This document shows, in pieces, positions 1 to 5,478 of a stretch of 5,478 bases of DNA (its first letter is position 1; each line of letters begins with the position of its first letter). The notes beneath the pieces were generated by a model. It had not been told where the DNA came from. It did no database searches and saw only the letters and a list, made by a program, of their open reading frames with translations. The stretch spans positions 1 through 5,478 of the forward strand of contig JACPCT010000247.1 of NCBI GenBank assembly GCA_016184445.1, written 5' to 3'. The stretch comes from Candidatus Tectimicrobiota bacterium. GTDB taxonomy: Bacteria > UBA8248. A program made the translations under genes and the position numbers.

Positions 1-1398
1 GATGCGATCGCGGTTGAGGCGCGCGAGGACCGCGGTGCTGGTCCCATGCCTGGCGGCGATGGTGGAGAGGGTGTCGCCCGCCCGGACGCGGTAGATGCGC
101 CCCGCGGGCGCCTCCTTCGGCTGGGCGGGCGGCGAAGGGGCCCGCCGCGCCGGGCGGGTGGGCTCCCGCTTGGGCGCCGCCGCGGCCTTGGGGGGGGCCG
201 GGGGAGCGCTCTCCCTCTGGCGGGGGGCCGCCGCGGCCTGGGGCCGGGCCGGGGGACCGCTCTCCTTCTCGGGCTCGCGGGGCGCCGCGCGCCCCGGGCC
301 GGAGACCGGGACTTCCTGCGCCTCGCGGCGGGGCCCGAAGCCCTGGACGGGAGCCGCGCCGCCCCGCGGGGGTTTTTTCTCCTCGGCGGGAGGGACGGCG
401 GCCATGGCGTTCTCCTCCTTACCCCGTTCCTGGACCCGCGAGAGGAATTCGTTCGCGCCTCCTTCCTTCGTGTAGAAGTCGTCGAGGCTGTAGCCGACCT
501 GGACCGACGCCGGGTTGAGCTGCATGGCCCGGTTCAGCTCCTCCTGCGCCGCCCGGGAGTTCCCCTCGGCCTCGAGGATGGCCGCGAGATAGATGTGGGG
601 GAGGGCGAGCTTGGCGTTCAGGCGGATGGACTCCTGGATCGCCTTCCGCGCGTCGTTGCGCTGGCCCTGCTCCTGGAGGAGGGCGCCCAGGAAGAAGTGC
701 GCCTCGGCCATCCGGGGGTTGGCCTGGATCGCCTTGCGGAAGGATTCGATGGCCTGCCCGCGCTCCTGCACCCGTCCCTGCATGACGCCCAGGTTGTAGA
801 GGTTCTCGGCGTTCCGGGGGTCCAGCTCGACGGCGCGCCTGAAATGGGAGAGGGCCTCGCCGTCCTTTTTCTCCTTCCGGGAAAAGATGCCCAGGTTGTA
901 GTGGACCTCGGGAAGGTGGGCTCCCTCCCGGAGGGCCTGCTGAAAGGCCTTGCGGGCCTCCGCCAGGTTCTTCTGATGGAACTGGATGATGCCCATCCGG
1001 ACGTTGGCGGCGGGGTTGTTCGGGCAAAGGTTCAGGGCCTGGCGGACGTAGCTCACGGTGAGGGGGCTTTCATCCCCCAGCTCGTTGGCCTGGCGGACGA
1101 TGTAGGAGGCGCGCTCGCAACGCTCCTTCTGGGCGGTGTTCACCTCTTCGCTGGGCTTGGGGCCCATCTTGAGGCCTTCGCCGGCCCCGCCGGGGGAGAC
1201 GGGCCGGGGCCCGGAGGGCTGGATGAGGTCCGGCGGGATGGTCTGGATCTGGGGGGGCGGAGAGCTAGGCGCCCCCACGCGCCCCGGCTCCTGAGCGGGG
1301 CCCGCCCAGGCCCCTGCGCCCAGGCTCAGCCCCGCCGCACCGGCCCAGAGCGCCAGGAGCCTCAGCCGGAAGCGCCCGCCCACGAAGCGGCCCTGCAT
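1..1398 (-). CDS. Secreted TPR-repeat protein with C-terminal LysM domain (3' end cut by window edge)
   Basis: The reading frame is open from ATG at 1398 to the window edge, giving 466 residues without a stop. Residues 1-32 form a Sec signal peptide: an Arg-rich start, a hydrophobic core (LRLLALWAGAAGLSLGAG) and an AWA cleavage site before Gly33. Residues 130-299 hold five TPR units with exact 34-residue spacing; the NLG/FLG/YLA helix-A positions fall at 169, 203, 237 and 271, and proline turns are conserved. A possible degenerate extra unit precedes them and contains Cys94 and Cys125, which could form a disulfide after export. Residues about 335-433 are a low-complexity Pro/Ala/Arg/Glu linker. 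From residue 436 a LysM domain begins (YRVRAGDTLSTIA...LARLNRDRI) and runs off the edge. LysM domains bind peptidoglycan GlcNAc, so the protein probably anchors to the cell wall and presents a TPR interaction surface in the periplasm. It is the last of three co-directional genes. The exact function is unknown; the domain calls are firm. Confidence 0.9.
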   Translation of the reverse strand, partial: MQGRFVGGRFRLRLLALWAGAAGLSLGAGAWAGPAQEPGRVGAPSSPPPQIQTIPPDLIQPSGPRPVSPGGAGEGLKMGPKPSEEVNTAQKERCERASYIVRQANELGDESPLTVSYVRQALNLCPNNPAANVRMGIIQFHQKNLAEARKAFQQALREGAHLPEVHYNLGIFSRKEKKDGEALSHFRRAVELDPRNAENLYNLGVMQGRVQERGQAIESFRKAIQANPRMAEAHFFLGALLQEQGQRNDARKAIQESIRLNAKLALPHIYLAAILEAEGNSRAAQEELNRAMQLNPASVQVGYSLDDFYTKEGGANEFLSRVQERGKEENAMAAVPPAEEKKPPRGGAAPVQGFGPRREAQEVPVSGPGRAAPREPEKESGPPARPQAAAAPRQRESAPPAPPKAAAAPKREPTRPARRAPSPPAQPKEAPAGRIYRVRAGDTLSTIAARHGTSTAVLARLNRDRI

Positions 1399-1405
1399 GC
1401 TACGG

Positions 1406-1412
1406 CCCTCCT
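1406..1412 (-). promoter_or_regulatory. Ribosome binding site of the TPR/LysM gene
   Basis: On the minus strand this reads AGGAGGG, seven bases before the ATG at 1398. It fixes that ATG as the start, in agreement with the signal peptide that begins there. Five of its bases could pair with CCTCC at 1425-1429 in the same leader, across a 13-nt loop, so some occlusion of the site is possible. Confidence 0.75.
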
Positions 1413-1459
1413 GCGGCGGCGGGCGGAGGTAGCCGCGGGATCGGATCCGAACACCGGGA

Positions 1460-2827
1460 TCATCGTACCTGTTCAGACGGGCCATCCGCAACAGGATTCG
1501 CGGGGGAGCGCCCCTTCCACCACGCCCGGACCGCCTCGGCCAGGCCGGGCCGGCTGCGGTCCTCGTAGGCGTAGCGCACCCGGTGGACGGGGCGCGGGAT
1601 GCGGATGAGGCGGCCGAGGTCCACCGGCGTCCCGAGGATGACGGCCTCGCACGCCGCCGCGGCCAGGGTCTCCTCCATCTCCCGCAGCTGCGCGTCGCCG
1701 TAGCCCACGGCCGGGAGCACGGGTCCGAGCCAGGGATAGCGCTCGTAGGCTTCCCGGAGGGAGCCCCGGGCGAAGGGCCGGGGGTCCACGATGCGGGCGC
1801 CCGCGGCCCGCGCCGCCAGCCAGCCCGCGCCGTGGGGCATCTCGCCGTGGGTGACGGTGGGCCCGTCCTCGACGACGAGGACGGAGCGGCCCCGGAGCTC
1901 CCCGGCGCGCTCGAGCGCGAGGGGCATGGCCGCGTCGAGAACGCGGGCGCGGGGGTTCGCCTCCCCCACCGAGCGCCGGAGGGTCTCGACGGCCTCGGGC
2001 GGAGCCGTGTCCGTCTTGGCCAGGACGATGAGGTCGGCCATGAGGAGGTTCGCCTCGCCCGGGTGGTAGGTCCGCTCGTGGCCGGGGCGGAGGGGGTCCA
2101 CGAGGGTGATGTGGAGGTCGGGCGCGAAGAAGGGGAAGTCGTTGTTCCCGCCGTCCCAGAGGACGACGTCCGCTTCCTCCTCCGCCGCCCGGAGGATGGC
2201 CTCGTAGTCCACCCCGGCGAACACCGTCCCGCCGCCCTCGATGTAGGGGGCGTACTCCTCGCGCTCCTCGACGGTGCACCGGGCGGCGTCGAGGTCGGCG
2301 AAGGAGGAGAAGCGCTGGAGGCGCTGGCGGAGGAGGTCCCCGTAGGGCATGGGGTGGCGCACCGCCGCCACGGAGAGCCCCATCTCCCGCAGGCGGGCGA
2401 GGAGGAAGCGGCTGGCCGGGCTCTTCCCGCAGCCGGTGCGCACGGCGGTGACGGCGACCACTGGCCTGCGGCTCTTGAGCTGGGTCTCCCGGGGGCCGAG
2501 GAGGATGAAGCTGGCCCCCGCGGCGAGGGCCCGGCTCGCGCGGTGCATCACGTCGAGGTGGGAGATGTCGCTGTAGGAGAAGGCCACCTCGGTCACCCCG
2601 TCCCGGCGGATGAGGTGCTCGAGCTCCCCTTCGGGGAAGATGGGGATGCCCCCGGGGTAGAGCGGGCCCGCGAGCTCGGGCGGGTAGCGGCGGCCCTCGA
2701 TGCGGGGAATCTGCGCGGCGGTGAAGGCGACGACGCGGCGGGCGGGGTCGCGGCGGTAGCGGACGTTGAAGTTGTGGAAGTCCCTTCCCGCCGCTCCCAT
2801 GATGATGACGCCGATCGGCCCGGGCAT
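1460..2827 (-). CDS. Cyclic 2,3-diphosphoglycerate synthetase-like P-loop GTPase
   Basis: The 455-residue product closely resembles the family of archaeal cyclic 2,3-diphosphoglycerate synthetase and its many bacterial homologues, usually annotated simply as GTPase, and has the usual length. The N-terminal Rossmann-like part starts VIIMGAAGRDFHNFNV (residues 7-22) and includes TAAQIPRIEGRRYPPELAG (36-54). A P-loop lies at 127-136 (TAVRTGCGKS). Family-typical stretches follow: RHPMPYGDL (157-165), WDGGNNDFPF (224-233) and DPLRPGHE (244-251). AKTD at 270-273 sits where GTPases carry the N/TKxD base-recognition motif. No signal peptide or membrane segment is seen, so it is cytosolic. The archaeal enzyme makes cyclic 2,3-diphosphoglycerate from 2,3-diphosphoglycerate using ATP; whether bacterial members do this is not established, so the substrate is left open. 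The start has no clear Shine-Dalgarno sequence but matches the family N-terminus. The lipoprotein stop is only 23 bp upstream, which suggests co-transcription and perhaps translational coupling. Confidence 0.88.
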   Translation of the reverse strand: MPGPIGVIIMGAAGRDFHNFNVRYRRDPARRVVAFTAAQIPRIEGRRYPPELAGPLYPGGIPIFPEGELEHLIRRDGVTEVAFSYSDISHLDVMHRASRALAAGASFILLGPRETQLKSRRPVVAVTAVRTGCGKSPASRFLLARLREMGLSVAAVRHPMPYGDLLRQRLQRFSSFADLDAARCTVEEREEYAPYIEGGGTVFAGVDYEAILRAAEEEADVVLWDGGNNDFPFFAPDLHITLVDPLRPGHERTYHPGEANLLMADLIVLAKTDTAPPEAVETLRRSVGEANPRARVLDAAMPLALERAGELRGRSVLVVEDGPTVTHGEMPHGAGWLAARAAGARIVDPRPFARGSLREAYERYPWLGPVLPAVGYGDAQLREMEETLAAAACEAVILGTPVDLGRLIRIPRPVHRVRYAYEDRSRPGLAEAVRAWWKGRSPANPVADGPSEQVR

Positions 2828-2830
2828 GGG

Positions 2831-2850
2831 AGCGGCTCGGGGGCGCCGCT
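2831..2850 (-). other. Intercistronic inverted repeat between lipoprotein and GTPase genes
   Basis: AGCGGC and GCCGCT form a perfect 6-bp stem with an 8-nt loop that fills nearly the whole 23-bp gap, directly after the lipoprotein stop codon and three bases before the GTPase start codon. There is no T-run, so it is not a terminator. It occupies the place where a ribosome binding site would be expected. A role in coupling or mRNA processing is only inferred. Confidence 0.4.
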
Positions 2851-3702
2851 TCAGGGCTTGGGCGGGGCCTGGCCGGCCAGCGGGGCGGCGTAGCCGGGGA
2901 AGGAGCGCAGGACCCGCTCCAGGCCGTTGCGCGCCAGCGTGTCGGAGGTCTGCCAGATGAAGCCCTCCTTCCCGTAGCGGGCGAGGAGGAGGAGGTTGTC
3001 CAGCAGGTAGATCTGCTCCTCGTTGAAGGCGGCCTCCCAGAGCACCTTCCCGTCCTTCGCGCTCACGAGGAAGGCCGAGTAGGCCACGTGGGCGCCCCTG
3101 TCGCCGAGGAGGGCGTTCCCCGAGCGGTTCCGGTAGGAGGTGACGATCCCGGTGAGGACGGCGTCGAGCTCCGGCTCCCCCTCCGCGGCGGGGCCCGCCT
3201 GGGCCACCGTGCCCTTGGGCAGCGCGGGCTGGCCCGCCTCAACCTGCCCCTCGAAGTACTCGCCCGGGTAGATCATCTCCAGGTTGGTCAGGTAGGGCTG
3301 GACGGCGGCGAGGAAGCGCGACACCCGCTGCTGGAGCCAGGCGGCGTCCTGCTCCTGGTTGCGCACGCCCTCGCTCCTTCCGCCCCGCAGGCGGAACTCG
3401 AACTTGAGCTCGTCCTCCTCGTCCAGCTTGGGCGGCGGCTGGACCTCGTAGCGGGCCGGGGCCGCGAGCCCCTCGTAGAAGAGGCCGGCCATCCGGGCCC
3501 CGGCCCCCGGGACGCCGGACTCGTTGCGGAAGGGGAGCACCGCGATGCGCCGCAGGCTGCGGCCGGCCAGCTCGGGGTGGGCCTTGGCCGAGACCCCCGA
3601 GGGGGGCTGGAAGCTCTCCAGGAGGCCGGCGGGGCCCCCGCACCCCCCCAGCAGAGGCCCGAACGTCAGGAAAGCGGCGGCAAGCCATGTGTTCCGTCTC
3701 AT
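2851..3702 (-). CDS. Outer-membrane-type lipoprotein with CsgG/LpoB/TolB-N-like core
   Basis: The 283-residue product begins with a lipoprotein signal peptide (MRRNTWLAAAFLTFGPLLGGC): lipobox L18-G-G-C21, with Gly at +2 and no Asp, so outer-membrane sorting is expected. Residues 51-63 (RRIAVLPFRNESG) are the typical first beta strand of TolB-N/CsgG/LpoB/GNA1162-like lipoproteins. Residues 180-230 carry the matching second half: DAVLTGIVTSYRNR, then AHVAYSAFLV, then DGKVLWEAAFNEEQ. Between them is a variable segment (about 88-178), charged at first and Pro/Ala/Gly-rich later. The C-terminus (about 240-270) looks helical and ends in a short Pro-rich tail. Such proteins assemble or activate envelope machinery, but the partner cannot be read from sequence. 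ATG 3702 is chosen over an in-frame ATG at 3774 because it has a proper ribosome binding site and begins the signal peptide. It is the first gene of the leftward operon. Confidence 0.85.
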   Translation of the reverse strand: MRRNTWLAAAFLTFGPLLGGCGGPAGLLESFQPPSGVSAKAHPELAGRSLRRIAVLPFRNESGVPGAGARMAGLFYEGLAAPARYEVQPPPKLDEEDELKFEFRLRGGRSEGVRNQEQDAAWLQQRVSRFLAAVQPYLTNLEMIYPGEYFEGQVEAGQPALPKGTVAQAGPAAEGEPELDAVLTGIVTSYRNRSGNALLGDRGAHVAYSAFLVSAKDGKVLWEAAFNEEQIYLLDNLLLLARYGKEGFIWQTSDTLARNGLERVLRSFPGYAAPLAGQAPPKP

Positions 3703-3708
3703 GGGCTT

Positions 3709-3714
3709 CCCTCC
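3709..3714 (-). promoter_or_regulatory. Ribosome binding site of the lipoprotein gene
   Basis: GGAGGG on the minus strand, six bases before the ATG at 3702. It decides the start in favour of 3702 rather than the upstream in-frame ATG at 3774, which would bury the lipoprotein signal peptide behind 24 extra residues. Confidence 0.8.
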
Positions 3715-3745
3715 GATTAGGCGTGTGTCCCAGGCAGGCACCCAT

Positions 3746-3774
3746 ATCATGCCACCGGAAGAGGGGGGGGACAA
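3746..3774 (-). promoter_or_regulatory. Possible sigma70-type promoter of the leftward operon
   Basis: On the minus strand, TTGTCC (3769-3774, 4 of 6 to the -35 consensus) is followed by a 17-bp spacer and CATGAT (3746-3751, 4 of 6 to the -10 consensus, with the key A2 and T6 present). This is the best pair I found upstream of the lipoprotein gene, but it is only moderate. The -35 and the start of the spacer contain a run of eight C residues on this strand. Confidence 0.3.
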
Positions 3775-3781
3775 TCGGGTC

Positions 3782-3791
3782 CCCTCGAGGG
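3782..3791. promoter_or_regulatory. 10-bp palindrome next to the -35 box, possible operator
   Basis: CCCTCGAGGG is a perfect palindrome ending one base before the -35 hexamer of the rightward ABC promoter. It is also just upstream of the possible leftward -35 at 3769-3774, so a protein bound here could touch both promoters. In GC-rich DNA a 10-bp palindrome can arise by chance, so this is tentative. Confidence 0.25.
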
Positions 3792-3821
3792 TGGACAGGC
3801 GGGAGACACTCTCCCTATAAT
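3792..3821 (+). promoter_or_regulatory. Sigma70-type promoter of the ABC ATPase gene
   Basis: TGGACA (3792-3797, 5 of 6 to consensus) and TATAAT (3816-3821, perfect) are separated by 18 bp. The expected start of transcription is near 3828, giving a leader of about 40 nt before the ATG at 3870. A perfect -10 box stands out in such GC-rich DNA. It implies that the ATPase gene is transcribed on its own rather than from a longer transporter operon. Confidence 0.75.
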
Positions 3822-3855
3822 GCCCCCGTCCGTACTGTTTAAGCGACAGCCGTTC

Positions 3856-3861
3856 GAGGAG
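3856..3861 (+). promoter_or_regulatory. Ribosome binding site of the ABC ATPase gene
   Basis: GAGGAG, eight bases before the ATG at 3870. It supports this ATG as the start codon. Confidence 0.75.
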
Positions 3862-3869
3862 ATTCCCGC

Positions 3870-4874
<1,005 letters not shown>

Positions 4875-4908
4875 GGCAGAGGCGGGGCAAAAACAGAGCA
4901 GAGAAAAG

Positions 4909-4941
4909 CAAAGCCCCCGGCCCGGAAGGCCGGGGGCTTTG
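4909..4941 (+). terminator. Strong hairpin terminator, possibly bidirectional
   Basis: A perfect 14-bp stem (CAAAGCCCCCGGCC with its complement) closes a 5-nt loop, CGGAA, 34 bp after the ATPase stop codon. On the plus strand the T-rich tail is short (CTTTGTGTT). On the minus strand the hairpin is followed by a better T-rich stretch (CTTTGCTTTTCTCTG), so it may also stop leftward transcripts coming from the gene at 5239-5478. It insulates the ATPase gene from the small gene to the right. Confidence 0.88.
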
Positions 4942-5000
4942 TGTTAGGGTCCGCAAAAGGCGAACAAAACCAGGAAGATTATGCAGGCGGTACAAAGGCT

Positions 5001-5029
5001 TTGCCATTCATGGCCCACGAAATTATAAT
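5001..5029 (+). promoter_or_regulatory. Near-consensus sigma70 promoter of the 62-aa gene
   Basis: TTGCCA (5001-5006, 5 of 6) and TATAAT (5024-5029, perfect) have the optimal 17-bp spacer. Transcription should start near 5036, leaving only about 14 nt before the ATG at 5050, just enough for the ribosome binding site. It is the strongest promoter-like sequence in the window. Confidence 0.8.
5003..5014. promoter_or_regulatory. 12-bp inverted repeat overlapping the -35 box, possible operator
   Basis: GCCAT-TC-ATGGC is an inverted repeat with 5-bp arms. Its left arm covers the last four bases of the -35 hexamer and its right arm lies in the spacer. A dimeric repressor bound here would block the promoter of the 62-aa gene. 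The half-sites are short, so chance occurrence is possible. Confidence 0.3.
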
Positions 5030-5036
5030 GGTACTC

Positions 5037-5042
5037 AGGGAG
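5037..5042 (+). promoter_or_regulatory. Ribosome binding site of the 62-aa gene
   Basis: AGGGAG, seven bases before the ATG at 5050. It supports the small reading frame as translated and fixes its start. Confidence 0.65.
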
Positions 5043-5049
5043 AGAGACG

Positions 5050-5238
5050 ATGCCTGACCGTGCTTATAAACTTGAAGATCGCAATGCCGTTGAAAGAGGC
5101 GAAGACGCCCTCTTTGCGGCGATTTCGGAAGGCATGACCATTGAGCAAATGGCGGCCACAAGGCAAGAGTATGTGAAAAAGGGTGTTCCGAAGGAACTTG
5201 TGAACAGAATGTTCCCTTCCTTGCCCCCGCTCCGGTAA
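5050..5238 (+). CDS. Small protein of unknown function, 62 aa
   Basis: I do not recognise this protein. It is a charged, apparently soluble polypeptide with no signal peptide, membrane segment or cysteine. Residues about 12-48 look helical (NAVERGEDALFAAISEGM, then TIEQMAATRQEYVKKGV, then PKELVNRMF), and it ends in the Pro-rich tail PSLPPLR. GMTIEQMAATRQEYVKKGVP could be a short helix-turn-helix-like pair, but this is not convincing as a DNA-binding motif. It is credible as a gene because it has an excellent promoter, a correctly placed ribosome binding site and its own transcription unit after a terminator. By hand count only about 34 of 62 codons end in G or C, against nearly all in the genes to the left, which suggests recent acquisition. 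Its stop codon directly abuts that of the convergent gene at 5239-5478. Small phage- or plasmid-derived proteins are one possible origin. Confidence 0.7.
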   Translation: MPDRAYKLEDRNAVERGEDALFAAISEGMTIEQMAATRQEYVKKGVPKELVNRMFPSLPPLR

Positions 5239-5478
5239 CTACCCGCTTCTCCCGATTCGGCGCGCTTGCTCGATAAACTCCTCCACGCCCCACCCCATCG
5301 CGGGCGCGTAGATGTACGCGACCTCGTATAGCTCATCGTCGGTGTAGCATTTGCTGGTCAGGATGCCGATCAATTCCCGGTCGCCGATGACCCGTCCCTT
5401 GCCCCCATGCCCGGTCCGGGCGGCCCAAACAACGAACTCCGTCTTGTCCCGGAAGTTCGGGGCATCCGCGCCTTCGGG
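5239..5478 (-). CDS. Unknown protein, C-terminal 79 residues (5' end beyond window)
   Basis: The minus-strand frame is open from the window edge to TAG at 5239-5241 and encodes the last 79 residues of a protein I do not recognise. The visible part reads like a compact alpha/beta domain: EFVVWAARTGHGGKGRVIGD, then RELIGILTSKCYTDDELYEV, then AYIYAPAMGWGVEEFIEQAR, ending IGRSG. It is rich in acidic and aromatic residues, has a single Cys, and shows no membrane segment or known motif. Most codons end in G or C, more than in the 62-aa gene but with more A/T-ending exceptions than the genes on the left. The protein-like composition and open frame favour this over the alternative minus-strand frames here. 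The true start is not visible; the internal Met in PAMGW is too late to be likely. No terminator lies between it and the convergent small gene. Confidence 0.6.
   Translation of the reverse strand, partial: PEGADAPNFRDKTEFVVWAARTGHGGKGRVIGDRELIGILTSKCYTDDELYEVAYIYAPAMGWGVEEFIEQARRIGRSG

Noticed and set aside
130..430. Repetitive GC-rich stretch as possible tandem DNA repeat
   Set aside because: It encodes the Pro/Ala/Arg linker of the TPR/LysM protein; there is no regular DNA period, so it is compositional bias.
1407..1429. Hairpin that could hide the TPR/LysM ribosome binding site (CCTCC with GGAGG)
   Set aside because: Only 5 bp with a 13-nt loop in GC-rich DNA; too likely by chance to call a regulatory element.
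1441..1450. Palindrome TCGGATCCGA in the gap before the TPR/LysM gene
   Set aside because: It lies in and just beyond the end of an operon gap with no promoter-like boxes around it; taken as chance.
46..1608. Long plus-strand open frame opposite the TPR/LysM gene
   Set aside because: It is the antisense of a gene with a signal peptide, TPRs and LysM. Its product is Arg/Gly/Leu-rich low-complexity sequence, as expected from the reverse strand of GC-rich coding DNA, and it runs past the real gene boundary.
1583..2893. Long plus-strand open frame opposite the GTPase gene
   Set aside because: It is antisense to a well-conserved enzyme and has a composition typical of shadow frames (Gly/Val/Glu/Ala/Arg) with no motif.
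2851..3774. Lipoprotein start at ATG 3774
   Set aside because: The extra 24 residues would precede the lipoprotein signal peptide, and the ATG at 3702 has a well-placed GGAGGG. The 3774 start also lies inside the presumed promoter.
4979..5336. Minus-strand frames of 104 and 90 codons overlapping the 62-aa gene
   Set aside because: They lack a ribosome binding site and protein-like composition. The plus-strand small gene and the minus frame ending at 5239 explain the region better.

Overview
This is a very GC-rich window, and protein-coding codons overwhelmingly end in G or C. It comes from a Gram-negative bacterium: it encodes a lipobox lipoprotein with no inner-membrane retention residue and a secreted TPR/LysM protein. 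Nothing fixes the taxon. The mix of a peptide-type ABC ATPase, a cyclic-2,3-diphosphoglycerate-synthetase-like GTPase and CsgG/LpoB-like envelope lipoproteins would suit an uncultivated deltaproteobacterial, Methylomirabilota/Rokubacteria or Tectomicrobia-like genome. That placement is inference.

Left part (1-3702, minus strand): three genes read leftwards as a likely operon. The first is an outer-membrane-type lipoprotein with a TolB-N/CsgG/LpoB-like core (2851-3702). The second, 23 bp later, is a 455-aa P-loop protein of the cyclic 2,3-diphosphoglycerate synthetase / GTPase family (1460-2827). The third, 61 bp later, is a secreted protein with a signal peptide, five 34-residue TPR repeats, a Pro/Ala/Arg-rich linker and a C-terminal LysM domain cut by the window edge (1-1398). 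A cytosolic nucleotide-binding enzyme sits between two envelope proteins, and the reason is not obvious.

Middle (3703-4941): a divergent promoter region of 167 bp separates the operon from a plus-strand dipeptide/oligopeptide ABC transporter ATPase (DppD/OppD type, 3870-4874). This gene has its own near-consensus sigma70 promoter, a good ribosome binding site and a strong GC-rich hairpin terminator after it. It looks monocistronic, with no permease or binding-protein gene beside it in the window.

Right part (4942-5478): base composition drops. A strong sigma70-type promoter (TTGCCA-17-TATAAT) with a leader of about 14 nt drives a 62-aa protein of unknown function (5050-5238) whose codon use is clearly unlike its neighbours. 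Its stop codon directly abuts the stop codon of a convergent, partial minus-strand gene of unknown function (5239-5478). This right part is the best candidate for recently acquired or undescribed material.

I saw no tRNA, rRNA, CRISPR array, insertion sequence or attachment site.
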